Of a stretch of 64,000 bases of DNA, positions 55,653 to 63,353 are shown one piece after another. Under the pieces are notes generated by a model that ran no database searches, was not told the DNA's origin, and saw only the letters and a list, made by a program, of their open reading frames with translations. Position 1 is the stretch's first letter. Each line of letters opens with the position of its first letter. Source of the stretch: Dermabacteraceae bacterium TAE3-ERU27 (lineage in GTDB: Bacteria; Actinomycetota; Actinomycetes; Actinomycetales; Dermabacteraceae); contig JAHUUL010000002.1 in assembly GCA_019218415.1 (NCBI GenBank), positions 1 through 64,000 on the forward strand. The letters are read 5' to 3'. A program made the position numbers and the translations under genes.

Positions 55653-56500
55653 AACGGCCTCCGGAGCGATACCGGGATTTCGCGGACGTCACCACTTCCG
55701 CCAGGGTCGTAATCAAGATCGGTTCTTCTTCCCTGGTGGGGGAGGACGGCGCGCTCAACCTGGAGCGCATGGCAGAGGTGGCGCGCTGCGCCGCTCACTG
55801 GCAGAAAAGCAGCGGGGCCGCGGTCACGCTGGTTTCCTCCGGCGCAATCGCGGCGGCCCTACCCGTGCTGGGGTTCCGGGAACGGCCGCGCGAGCTCGCC
55901 ACGCAGCAGGTGCTCGCGGCGGTCGGTCAGCCGCTGCTGCTGGCAGCGTGGCGTGATGTTTTTGCCGAGCTGGGGCTGAGCGCCGCGCAGTTTCTGCTGA
56001 CGGAAGATGACCTTTCCTGCGTTTCGCGCCGCACTAACATTCGCGCCGCGCTGGAACCCGTGCAGGGCCTCGGTGCGATCACCATCATCAACGAAAACGA
56101 TGCGGTGGCTACCGGCGAAATCTCGTTCGGCGATAACGACCGGCTGGCCGCGCTGGTGGCGCAGACCGTCGGCGCCGATCTGCTGCTGCTCTGCACCGAC
56201 ATCGACGGCCTCTATACCGCCGCCCCCGGCACGCCCGGCGCGCAGCGGATCCCCCTGGTGCGGGATTTTTCGGAACTGGCCGGGATCAGCCTTGGCACGG
56301 TCGGCTCCAAGGTCGGCACCGGCGGCATGGTGACAAAGCTGGAGGCCGCGCAGATCGCGACGGAGGCGGGGTGCGCCACGCTGGTGCTGCAGGCTGCGGA
56401 CCTGCCGCTCGTGTTTTCGCGCCTCGCAGAGGGCAGTGAACACTGCCCCGGCACGTTCTTTGCGGCCAGCGACTCCTGCCGCGGGGATCGCAGGCAGTGA
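55649..56500 (+). CDS. proB: Glutamate 5-kinase, kinase domain only (interrupted by TGA)
   Basis: First step of proline synthesis. The 283 residues cover the amino-acid-kinase domain completely: [48 protein letters not shown] and [17 protein letters not shown]. The reading frame stops at TGA 56498-56500 after RGDRRQ, but continues open in the same frame through a PUA domain to TAA at 56816-56818. In intact ProB the stop position is a conserved Trp (E. coli RKRWIF), so TGG to TGA is the likely change. The kinase domain alone may still be active; E. coli ProB without PUA keeps activity with altered proline control. Confidence 0.88.
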   Translation: MKRPPERYRDFADVTTSARVVIKIGSSSLVGEDGALNLERMAEVARCAAHWQKSSGAAVTLVSSGAIAAALPVLGFRERPRELATQQVLAAVGQPLLLAAWRDVFAELGLSAAQFLLTEDDLSCVSRRTNIRAALEPVQGLGAITIINENDAVATGEISFGDNDRLAALVAQTVGADLLLLCTDIDGLYTAAPGTPGAQRIPLVRDFSELAGISLGTVGSKVGTGGMVTKLEAAQIATEAGCATLVLQAADLPLVFSRLAEGSEHCPGTFFAASDSCRGDRRQ

Positions 56501-56818
56501 CTCAAGCACGCCGCGCGCGCCGGAGGCAGCCTGACGGTAGACGAGGGCGCGGCCAAGGCCCTGCAAGAGCGCAACGCTTCGCTCCTATTCGCGGGTATTT
56601 GCCAGGTGCGCGGCATTTTCGCGCAAGGCGCCCCGGTGGACATCGTGGGCCTTGACGGAAAGGTAATCGCACGCGGTTTCGCTACGCAGTCCAGCGAGAT
56701 AGTGCGCAGGTTGCAGGGCATGAATCTGCACCGCATTGAGGACGAGCTGCCGGGGGCCCTGATGCGGCAGGTGGCCACGCCCGTGGCCGTGCACAGAGAC
56801 AACCTGGTGCTGCTTTAA
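56501..56818 (+). pseudogene. Detached PUA domain of ProB
   Basis: In frame with proB and directly after its TGA: LKHAARAGGSLTVDEGAAKA, then LQERNASLLFAGICQVRG, IFAQGAPVDIVGLDGKVIAR and a tail ending AVHRDNLVLL, all matching the C-terminal PUA domain of glutamate 5-kinase. No start codon with a ribosome site lies near its beginning; a GTG at 56606 would lose a third of it. It is translated only if the TGA is read through (context TGA-CTC) or is a non-functional remnant. Confidence 0.85.
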
Positions 56819-56832
56819 GCGGCCCGGCCCGG

Positions 56833-56844
56833 TAACATCGGGAC
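56833..56844 (+). promoter_or_regulatory. Candidate -10 for leaderless proA transcript
   Basis: TAACAT (56833-56838), six bases, then ATG 56845. No ribosome site is present. It would free proA from dependence on proB transcription. Confidence 0.5.
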
Positions 56845-58152
56845 ATGAGCGAAGCTACCCGAGAGCCCGCGACGCGGGATACCAGCGATGTTACGGCCCT
56901 GGTACACGAGCGCGTCCGCCTGGCGCGCAGCGCCCAGCCCACGCTGGCGGCGCTGAATCGCGAAAAGAAAGACGCCCTGCTACACACGCTGGCCGATGCC
57001 CTGGTGGCCGACAGCGAAGCGATCGTGGCAGCGAACGCCCTGGATCTGGATGCGGCCCGCGAAGCGGGAATGACGCCGGGGCTGCTGGACAGGCTGCGGC
57101 TAGACATCCAGCGGGTGGCTGCTATCGCCGCCCAGCTGCGGGACACGGCGGCGCTGCCTGACCCGGTGGGAGAGATTACGCGCGGGGGAGTGCTCGCAAA
57201 CGGGCTGCGTTTAAGCCAGGTGCGGGTGCCGCTGGGCGTGGTGGCCATGATCTATGAGGCGCGGCCCAACGTGACCGTTGACGCCGCCGGGCTTTGCCTG
57301 AAATCTGGTAACGCCGTGGTGTTGCGTGGCGGATCTGCCGCAGCGCACACCAACGAGCGAATCGTGGCGTGCCTGCGAGCCTGCCTAGCGGCGCAGGGGC
57401 TGCCGGAAGACCTGGTGGTCGGGGTAGACGGGTACGGGCGCGAGGCGGTCACCGCGCTGCTTACCGCACGCGGGCTGGTGGACGTGGCCATTCCGCGTGG
57501 CGGTGCCGGGCTGATCAACCACGTGGTTACGCACGCCCAGGTGCCCGTCATAGAAACGGGCACGGGGAATTGCCACATCTTCGTGGACGAATCCGCCGAT
57601 CTCTCGACCGCCTACGAAATCGTGTTGAACGCTAAAACGCAGAAGGTCGGTGCCTGCAACGCGGCGGAAACGCTGCTCGTACACCGCAGCGTGGCGGCCG
57701 ACTTCCTGCCCGAATGCGGTCGCCTGCTGGGCGCAGCCGACGTGACGCTGCACGCCGACGAGGAATCTGCCGCCCTGTTTAACGACTGCGGGGCACGGGT
57801 GCTTCCGGCCGAGGAAACCGACTGGGCCAGCGAGTACCTTTCCCTAGACCTAGCGGTGAAGATCGTGGCCGACGTACAGGAGGCGGTGACGCACATCCGC
57901 GCCTACTCGACCGGCCACACGGAGGCCATTTTGACCGCCAGCCTGCCCAGCCAGGAATATTTCCTGCGCGAGGTAGACGCCGCCGTGGTGATGTGTAACG
58001 CCTCCACCCGGTTCTCGGACGGCGGCGAATTCGGCTTCGGTGCGGAGATCGGAATATCGAACCAGAAGCTGCACGCCCGCGGACCGATGGGCCTGCCTGA
58101 GTTGACCACCACAAAATGGTTGTTGATTGGGGAGGGTCATACCCGGCCTTAG
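56845..58152 (+). CDS. proA: Gamma-glutamyl phosphate reductase
   Basis: Second step of proline synthesis, an aldehyde-dehydrogenase-fold enzyme of 435 residues. The conserved VPLGVVAMIYEARPNVTVDA segment, CLKSGNAVVLRGGSAA, the catalytic Cys in KVGACNAAETLLVH, and the C-terminal GPMGLPELTTTKW are all present. It lies 26 bases after the remnant of proB and appears intact. Confidence 0.95.
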   Translation: MSEATREPATRDTSDVTALVHERVRLARSAQPTLAALNREKKDALLHTLADALVADSEAIVAANALDLDAAREAGMTPGLLDRLRLDIQRVAAIAAQLRDTAALPDPVGEITRGGVLANGLRLSQVRVPLGVVAMIYEARPNVTVDAAGLCLKSGNAVVLRGGSAAAHTNERIVACLRACLAAQGLPEDLVVGVDGYGREAVTALLTARGLVDVAIPRGGAGLINHVVTHAQVPVIETGTGNCHIFVDESADLSTAYEIVLNAKTQKVGACNAAETLLVHRSVAADFLPECGRLLGAADVTLHADEESAALFNDCGARVLPAEETDWASEYLSLDLAVKIVADVQEAVTHIRAYSTGHTEAILTASLPSQEYFLREVDAAVVMCNASTRFSDGGEFGFGAEIGISNQKLHARGPMGLPELTTTKWLLIGEGHTRP

Positions 58153-58209
58153 CCCGTTCCTGTGACAGAATGGCACAGTTAGCGATATACCAACCAGAAA
58201 GGCATGCGA

Positions 58210-58395
58210 ATGCTGGACAACGTAGTGCTGCTCGCTGAGGGCGCCGCGCACGCCGAAGGTCTTGACCCCCTGTATGCGGCCGGGGCCACGTTCGTCATCC
58301 TGATGTCCCTGCTGGGGATCACCTTCCTTTTCAGCAGCATGACCGACAAGGACGCTGCCCAGAAGCCGCTGAGCGGGACGGATGCCAAGCACTAG
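58210..58395 (+). CDS. Small membrane protein
   Basis: A 61-residue protein with one transmembrane helix (about residues 22-44, [16 protein letters not shown]) and short polar ends. I chose ATG 58210, which sits seven bases after AAAGG; ATG 58204 is too close. Its end overlaps nadD by 14 bases, so it is probably real and translated. No family recognised. Confidence 0.65.
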   Translation: MLDNVVLLAEGAAHAEGLDPLYAAGATFVILMSLLGITFLFSSMTDKDAAQKPLSGTDAKH

Positions 58396-59005
58396 TTCTC
58401 CCCGCCGCCGTATCGGTGTCATGGGTGGGACTTTCGATCCCATCCACCACGGGCACCTGGTGGCGGCAAGCGAGGTGCAGAGCAAGTTCGCTCTGGACGA
58501 AGTGATTTTCGTACCGACCGGACAGCCCTGGCAGAAGGCGGAGCGAAAGATCTCCGATGCGGAACATCGCTATCTGATGACGGTCGTTGCCACCGCCGCC
58601 AACCCTCGCTTTACGGTCTCCCGGGTCGATATCGAACGGCCCGGCAGTACCTACACGATAGACACGCTGCGCGACCTGCGCCGGCAATACCCGGATGCGG
58701 AACTTTTCTTCATCACGGGGGCCGACGCGCTGCGCAACATAGTGAGTTGGAAGAGTGCCGACGGCCTCTTCGATCTCGCCCATTTCGTGGGGGTCACCCG
58801 GCCCGGCCACGAACTTGATACCGCCGGAATCCCGGAAGATTCGGTCACCCTGATCGAGGTTCCGGCCATGGCGATTAGCTCTACCGACTGTCGGCGCAGA
58901 GTCAGCGCCGGGCAGCCCGTCTGGTACCTGGTGCCCGACGGGGTAGTGCAATACATCAACAAATACGCTCTGTATGTGGGAAGTGAGGACGATGTCCGCT
59001 CCTAA
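58382..59005 (+). CDS. nadD: Nicotinate-nucleotide adenylyltransferase
   Basis: Makes deamido-NAD from nicotinate mononucleotide. 207 residues, nucleotidyltransferase fold with [18 protein letters not shown] and the [10 protein letters not shown] motif. Starts inside the end of the small membrane protein gene. Followed by a membrane protein, rsfS and a histidine phosphatase, close to Rv2421c-Rv2419c. Confidence 0.95.
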   Translation: MPSTSSPRRRIGVMGGTFDPIHHGHLVAASEVQSKFALDEVIFVPTGQPWQKAERKISDAEHRYLMTVVATAANPRFTVSRVDIERPGSTYTIDTLRDLRRQYPDAELFFITGADALRNIVSWKSADGLFDLAHFVGVTRPGHELDTAGIPEDSVTLIEVPAMAISSTDCRRRVSAGQPVWYLVPDGVVQYINKYALYVGSEDDVRS

Positions 59006-59549
59006 AGCCCCGGTAGAAAAGAAGCCGCGCCGCCACGGTAGGCGTGCGCGGGCAGCAGCCAGCGTCGAGGAGGCTTCGACGCGCCCGGCGGTGAAGGGCC
59101 GCCGACGCGCCGCAAACCAGAGCGACGAACTGCCGCTGACTTACCGCCACGCGGTGCGTCCGCCGCAGCAGGACGAACCGCGTCCGCTGCTTAAGCGCCT
59201 CAAGCGCCTCGTCGGGCGCGACGAGGAAACTCAGGCCCTGGCGGAAGCCCCGGCCAAGGTAAACGCGCGTACCGAAGCCGCGGGAGCTGCCGATCAGGAC
59301 TTCGGCGAGCTTTCCGCCGAGGAAGCGCCTACCCCCGTGGCCGCCCCGCGTTTCGAGGGCACCGTGCTGCAGACCCGTTCGCGCCTGGGCGAGAACCCGC
59401 TGTTCTGGATCAGCTGGGCAGTGGTCATCGTGGTGCTGATCGTGCTGGTGGCGCTGCTGGTAAACGGCCTGCTGTCCTCCGGGAAGACGGAGGCGGCGGC
59501 GCTGGCTACCGCCCTGCTGCCCGGAAACTGGCCCGCAGGCCTGGCCTGA
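58992..59549 (+). CDS. Hypothetical basic membrane protein
   Basis: A 185-residue protein. The first ~130 residues are polar and probably disordered, Arg/Lys rich at the beginning; one transmembrane helix follows (about 137-160, [20 protein letters not shown]), then a short Ala-rich end. I chose ATG 58992 ([11 protein letters not shown]), preceded by GTGAGGA; it overlaps the nadD end by 14 bases. A protein of this type between nadD and rsfS occurs elsewhere in actinobacteria, often with a LytR domain, which is missing here. Function unknown. Confidence 0.7.
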   Translation: MSAPKAPVEKKPRRHGRRARAAASVEEASTRPAVKGRRRAANQSDELPLTYRHAVRPPQQDEPRPLLKRLKRLVGRDEETQALAEAPAKVNARTEAAGAADQDFGELSAEEAPTPVAAPRFEGTVLQTRSRLGENPLFWISWAVVIVVLIVLVALLVNGLLSSGKTEAAALATALLPGNWPAGLA

Positions 59550-59595
59550 GCGGAACCAATTTTTCAGACTTTTCATCACTTAGCTAAGGAGCCTT

Positions 59596-59979
59596 GTGAG
59601 CGCCTCTAAAGAAGCCATCGAACTTGCCCGCGTAGCGGCTAACGCCGCCGCGGAAAAACTGGCGGAAGAAATCATCGCCCTCGACGTGAGCGAGCAGCTC
59701 GTCATCACCGACGCGTTCGTCGTCTGCTCTGGAAGCAGCGAACGCCAGGTATCCGCGATCGTGGACGGGGTTGAAGAGGCGCTGCTCAAGCTGCGGGTTA
59801 AGCCGCTGCGCCGCGAGGGCGAACGCGACGCGCGCTGGGTGCTGCTGGACTTCGGTGAGATCGTGGTGCACGTACAGCACGCGGAAGACCGCGCGTTCTA
59901 CGCGCTGGAGCGCCTGTGGCGCGACTGCCCCGAGATCGAACTGGACCTGCCCGCAGAGGGCGCCGCAGACGCTTCGTGA
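59596..59979 (+). CDS. rsfS: Ribosomal silencing factor RsfS
   Basis: A 127-residue RsfS/Iojap protein, binding L14 and blocking subunit joining in starvation. Family segments are DVSEQLVITDAFVVCSGSSE and WVLLDFGEIVVHVQ. GTG 59596 follows AAGGA. Its stop overlaps the next start as GTGA. Confidence 0.94.
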   Translation: MSASKEAIELARVAANAAAEKLAEEIIALDVSEQLVITDAFVVCSGSSERQVSAIVDGVEEALLKLRVKPLRREGERDARWVLLDFGEIVVHVQHAEDRAFYALERLWRDCPEIELDLPAEGAADAS

Positions 59980-60632
59980 GCGCCGCCCGTTTAATCCTGG
60001 CCCGGCACGGCGAAACCGAATACAACCGTGCGGGGCGGCTACAGGGGCAGACCGACATTGATCTGAACGAAGCTGGCCGGGCGCAGGCGCGTGCGCTTGC
60101 GCGTACCGTGGCGGCGCTTCCCGTCGCGGAGAGGCCGGTGGTGCTGTTCTCTTCGCCGCTGCGCCGCGCTTTGGAAACCGCGCAGGCGGTAGGGGACGCG
60201 CTCGGGCTGGCGGTGCGCACTGATGAGCGCCTGCTAGAGCGAGGATTCGGCATCTGGGAGGGCCTGACGGGTGAAGAAATCTTCTCCGGCTGGCCCGAGG
60301 ACGCCCGCGCCTGGCGCGGCGCCGGATCGGTAGACCCTGCTATCGGCTTGGAATCGCGCACCGCTACGGCTGAGCGCTATGCGCAGGCCTGCCGCGAAAT
60401 CATGGCTAAGCACGCGGGGGAGTGCGTCATGATCGTCTCCCACGGCGCGGCCACCCGCCTCGCGATAGGCGAACTGCTGGGCCTGGACGCGGAGGCGTTC
60501 AACGGGATTGCAGGCCTGAACAACTGCCACTTTTCCACGCTCGTACCGCTGCGCGACTACGGCCAGGAAGGGCTAATGCGGTTGTCGTCACATAACACCG
60601 CTCCCGGTTTTGGCAGTGGCGGCGAAGCGTAG
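59976..60632 (+). CDS. Histidine phosphatase family protein, GpgP-like
   Basis: A 218-residue phosphoglycerate-mutase-fold phosphatase. The RHG motif is LILARHGETEYN, and the second His lies in MIVSHGAATRLA. I chose GTG 59976 (VSAARLILARHG), overlapping the rsfS stop by four bases, over a longer upstream reading. The mycobacterial gene in the same place (Rv2419c) is glucosyl-3-phosphoglycerate phosphatase; assignment here is by synteny only. Confidence 0.85.
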   Translation: MSAARLILARHGETEYNRAGRLQGQTDIDLNEAGRAQARALARTVAALPVAERPVVLFSSPLRRALETAQAVGDALGLAVRTDERLLERGFGIWEGLTGEEIFSGWPEDARAWRGAGSVDPAIGLESRTATAERYAQACREIMAKHAGECVMIVSHGAATRLAIGELLGLDAEAFNGIAGLNNCHFSTLVPLRDYGQEGLMRLSSHNTAPGFGSGGEA

Positions 60633-60674
60633 TAAAGTATTCATGTCGGCCCGGGAACGGGCAAGAAACGACAC

Positions 60675-60747
60675 GGGGCTATGGCGCAGTTGGTAGCGCG
60701 CTTCCATGGCATGGAAGAGGTCAGGGGTTCGATTCCCCTTAGCTCCA
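60675..60747 (+). tRNA. tRNA-Ala (anticodon GGC)
   Basis: Acceptor GGGGCTA pairs with TAGCTCC (one G-U); anticodon stem CTTCC/GGAAG encloses ATGGCAT, anticodon GGC for GCC/GCU. The T arm is GGTTCGATTCC. CCA is not encoded. Confidence 0.95.
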
Positions 60748-60756
60748 CGATTTAGG

Positions 60757-60814
60757 CGCTCGTTTTGATGCAAAGTCTGGTACATTCAGGCAAAGTATTG
60801 AAACGGGCGTTTTT
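60757..60814 (+). terminator. Possible terminator of tRNA-Ala
   Basis: CGCTCGTTT (60757-60765) pairs with AAACGGGCG (60801-60809, one G-U) across a 35-base loop, followed by TTTTT. Confidence 0.5.
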
Positions 60815-61351
60815 GCTTATTACCGCGGGTTTCTGGCGGCTGGTCTGATTGCGCTGCGGCGATATCAGCTAAATTATTGGCTTCCGCCAAAGGGGATTGA
60901 TTCATGTTTCCTAGCGCCCCCTATATAGCTGACAGGCTGACCCACGTATTGTCGGGTCGAGGTCAGGTGTTGCATGAAGGGAACGCCATCCTCCTGATCC
61001 CATCTGGTCCAGGCTGGGTTATGCGCCTGACTGTGAGCCCAGAAATAGTCCGTGTGTTCACGGGGTTGGGTGTGCGTATCTTGGTCGGCGAAGATAGTCC
61101 AGGCGACCTGGATCCCCTCGAAGCGCGCGTTCCTCGCAGTGACGGTTCTACGCATCAAGACCAACCGTAACCGTCGGGAAAAGGAAAAGCCGCGCGAAGA
61201 ACGCCGCAAGGCGCACGAGAGGGGCATGTCGCTACACGCCGGCAGCTAACTCTGCGGCCTCCAGAGCCATTTTGATCGCCACTTCTTGCGCCCCTCGATA
61301 CTTACTTGTTCACATTTCTAACTTTCCCCTTGTTCTCTGCACTACCAGGAG
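60815..61351. other. Gene-poor, lower-GC stretch downstream of tRNA-Ala
   Basis: About 540 bases without a convincing gene. A plus reading frame of 88 codons (60904-61170) and an overlapping minus frame of 117 codons (60874-61227) are both open; neither has a ribosome site or recognised family. A second plus frame (to 61249) is rich in Arg/Lys/Glu, as if a frameshifted continuation. On minus, a 24-codon piece ending at 61232 (RGAQEVAIKMALEAAELAAG, then V and stop) looks like the end of a decayed gene. A decayed insertion next to a tRNA is possible. Confidence 0.45.
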
Positions 61352-61357
61352 TATCAT
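61330..61357 (+). promoter_or_regulatory. Candidate promoter of the metPS leader
   Basis: TTGTTC (61330-61335), 16 bases, TATCAT (61352-61357), then seven bases to the ATG at 61365. A transcript starting on that ATG would be leaderless. Confidence 0.5.
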
Positions 61358-61364
61358 CAACAGT

Positions 61365-61406
61365 ATGTTCAAGATGGTCGAGATTATGAACGGGTGCGCA
61401 GGCTAG
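61365..61406 (+). CDS. Candidate Met-containing leader peptide of metPS
   Basis: A 13-codon frame, MFKMVEIMNGCAG, then TAG. Three of its first eight codons are Met. It lies 58 bases before the metPS terminator hairpin's end and its last codons form one arm of a hairpin. The only ribosome-site-like AGGAG is 13 bases upstream, too far, but a TATCAT -10 seven bases upstream fits leaderless translation. Typical of an attenuation leader; not shown to be translated. Confidence 0.5.
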   Translation: MFKMVEIMNGCAG

Positions 61407-61468
61407 AGAAGCCGCGTAGCCGCCGTCTTGCGCACCCACCCTTCACGCAAAGCAGTGAAGGGTTTTTT
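61388..61468 (+). promoter_or_regulatory. Candidate transcription attenuator before metPS
   Basis: Hairpin A pairs GGGTGCGCA (61392-61400) with TGCGCACCC (61429-61437). Directly next, ACCCTTCAC (61438-61446) pairs with GTGAAGGGT (61455-61463), followed by TTTTTT: an intrinsic terminator. An alternative fold pairs GAACGGGTG (61388-61396, one bulged base) with CACCCTTC (61437-61444), which would destroy both hairpin A and the terminator. The switching strand lies in codons 8-11 of the leader peptide. Confidence 0.6.
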
Positions 61469-61506
61469 GTTTGCCCAAACACACCACAAGACCAGGAAGA
61501 ATTCCC

Positions 61507-63060
61507 ATGTCTAACACCCCCGTCAGAGAAGTCTGGTCATCGCGTACCGTCTTCTTGGCAGCCGCCATAGGCTCGGCTATCGGCCTAGGCAACATCTGGA
61601 GGTTCCCCTACATCGCCTACCAAAACGGTGGCGGCTCGTTCCTCATTCCCTACGTCATCGCCCTCGTCACCGGCGGCGTGGCGATGCTCTTCTTTGACTA
61701 CGCGATCGGCCACCGTTTCCGTGCCGCCCCGCCGCTCGCTTTCGCGCGGATACGCCGCTGGGCGGAGCCGTTCGGCTGGGTGCAGACGCTCATCACGTTC
61801 TTCATCGCCGTCTACTACATGGCGATCCTGGCCTGGGCTGCTTTCTATACCTACTACGCGGCAACGCTGGCCTGGGGAGACGACCCCGACAAGTTCTTCT
61901 CTCAGGAATTCCTACAGGCCGACACCGCGCACGTGCACACCGGAACCTTCATCCCGGGCCTCACCGTGGTGCTGGCCATCCTCTGGGTGGTTTTGCTCCT
62001 CGTCATGTCTCTCGGAGTGGAACACGGCGTGGGGGCGGTATCCCGCTACGCGGTGCCCGCGCTGGTCGTGCTGTTCCTGATCATCACGGTGCGGGCGCTC
62101 ACCCTGCCGGGCGCCGCGCAAGGCCTGGACGCGCTGTTCACCCCCAACTGGTCGGCGCTGCTTGACCCGACGGTGTGGATGGCGGGCTACGGCCAGATCT
62201 TCTACTCGCTCGCCGTCGGCTTTGGAATCATGCTGACGCAGGCCTCCTACCTGAAGCGGCGCACCGACATCACCACCACCGCCTGGACGGTCGCTTTCGC
62301 GAACTCCTGCTTCGAGGTAATGGCCGGCATCGCGGTGTTCTCCGCGCTAGGCTTCATGGCGCAGCAGAGCGGCGCGGCCGTGGGTGACGTCGTCTCCTCC
62401 GGCATCGGCCTGGCCTTCATCGCCTTCCCCAAGATCATCTCCACCATGGCGGGCGGCCCGTTCTTCGGGGTGCTGTTCTTCGGTTCGCTCTTCCTGGCGG
62501 GCTTCACCTCCATGTTCTCCATCATCGAGGTACCGATCTCGGCGTGCATGGACAAGTTCAAGTGGGGCAGGAAGAAGGCGGTTGTGGTCGTCGGCTCCAC
62601 CGCTGCGCTGTTCTCCCTGGTGCTGCTGCCCACCACCACGGGTCTGGCCACGCTCGACATCATGGACCGCTTCATCAACGTCTTTGGCATCGTGCTGATC
62701 GCCCTACTCACGCTGGTGATAGTCGGTTGGGGAGCGAAAATGTTCCCGGTGCTTTCCCGCCACCTCGATGCCCGCTCTACCATCCGCACCCGCGGCTGGT
62801 GGACGGCCGCCGTCGGCGTGCTGACCCCGGCGGTTCTCGCGGTTACTTTCTTCGGCAACGTGAAAGAGCTCCTCGCCAGCCCTTACGAGGGCTACACCGG
62901 GCCGCAGCTCCTAACGTACGGCTGGGTGCTGGCTGCGGTGATCTACACCGCCGCGCTGGTGTTCACGTTCGTGCCCTGGCATAAGGACACCGATTTCTCC
63001 CTGCCGGAGGAATTCTGCAACGAGGAAAACACCCCGCCGGTAGAAAACTGCGCGCACTGA
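61507..63060 (+). CDS. metP: NSS-family methionine/alanine importer, large subunit
   Basis: A 517-residue sodium-dependent transporter of the neurotransmitter:sodium symporter family with about 12 helices. The N-terminal FLAAAIGSAIGLGNIWRFPY, then IAYQNGGGSFLIPY, is the family's substrate/Na+ site. I chose ATG 61507 (MSNTPVREVW) with AGGAAG eight bases upstream; a TTG at 61471 lies in the terminator tail. The tiny metS gene follows, as in Corynebacterium MetPS, which imports methionine and alanine. Expression is probably controlled by the upstream attenuator. Confidence 0.9.
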   Translation: MSNTPVREVWSSRTVFLAAAIGSAIGLGNIWRFPYIAYQNGGGSFLIPYVIALVTGGVAMLFFDYAIGHRFRAAPPLAFARIRRWAEPFGWVQTLITFFIAVYYMAILAWAAFYTYYAATLAWGDDPDKFFSQEFLQADTAHVHTGTFIPGLTVVLAILWVVLLLVMSLGVEHGVGAVSRYAVPALVVLFLIITVRALTLPGAAQGLDALFTPNWSALLDPTVWMAGYGQIFYSLAVGFGIMLTQASYLKRRTDITTTAWTVAFANSCFEVMAGIAVFSALGFMAQQSGAAVGDVVSSGIGLAFIAFPKIISTMAGGPFFGVLFFGSLFLAGFTSMFSIIEVPISACMDKFKWGRKKAVVVVGSTAALFSLVLLPTTTGLATLDIMDRFINVFGIVLIALLTLVIVGWGAKMFPVLSRHLDARSTIRTRGWWTAAVGVLTPAVLAVTFFGNVKELLASPYEGYTGPQLLTYGWVLAAVIYTAALVFTFVPWHKDTDFSLPEEFCNEENTPPVENCAH

Positions 63061-63076
63061 CCTAGGAGGAAAAGAC

Positions 63077-63208
63077 ATGTCTCTATCTGCAATCGTCATG
63101 ATGGTCGTCTACCTCGGGGTAGTCGGTGGCGGCTTAGTTGCGGGTGCCGTAGTGATGGCTACGCACCCCGACGAAACCGCCGGAGAGCTCGCGGTAAACG
63201 AGAAATAA
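63077..63208 (+). CDS. metS: Methionine/alanine importer small subunit MetS
   Basis: A 43-residue single-helix membrane protein: MSLSAIVMMVVYLGVVGGGL, then VAGAVVMATHPDETAG and a short polar end. Small MetS subunits are required with MetP for methionine uptake in Corynebacterium. TAGGAGGAAAAGAC gives a strong ribosome site. It is 16 bases after metP and too short for many gene finders. Confidence 0.88.
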   Translation: MSLSAIVMMVVYLGVVGGGLVAGAVVMATHPDETAGELAVNEK

Positions 63209-63210
63209 CC

Positions 63211-63256
63211 TTTAGCCCTGGCCGCGCCACGATAAATGCCGCGCGCCAGGGCTAAA
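63211..63256. terminator. Hairpin 1 downstream of metS
   Basis: TTTAGCCCTGGC (63211-63222) pairs perfectly with GCCAGGGCTAAA (63245-63256); inner CGCG pairs are possible. It directly follows the metS stop. Confidence 0.8.
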
Positions 63257-63267
63257 CAGCTGAAACA

Positions 63268-63310
63268 GGTGGGTGTGGCTCCCGTGCCGGAGTCACACCC
63301 ACCCGTCTTA
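63268..63310. terminator. Hairpin 2 downstream of metS
   Basis: GGTGGGTGTGGCTCC (63268-63282) pairs with GGAGTCACACCCACC (63289-63303, one mismatch), followed by CGTCTTA. With hairpin 1 it insulates metPS from the convergent regulator gene. Confidence 0.8.
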
Positions 63311-63353
63311 TATGGGGAAGAAAGTTTGTGAGGGAGTAGCGGACGGACGGAAA

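Noticed and set aside
60874-61227. 117-codon minus frame near tRNA-Ala
   Set aside because: No ribosome site, no family resemblance, and an equally open frame on the other strand.
60675-61500. Attachment site of an integrated element at tRNA-Ala
   Set aside because: No second copy of the tRNA 3' end and no integrase in the region.
61250-61510. SAM or methionine riboswitch before metPS
   Set aside because: No match to the conserved cores of SAM-I, SAM-II or SAM-IV as I know them; the leader-peptide model fits better.
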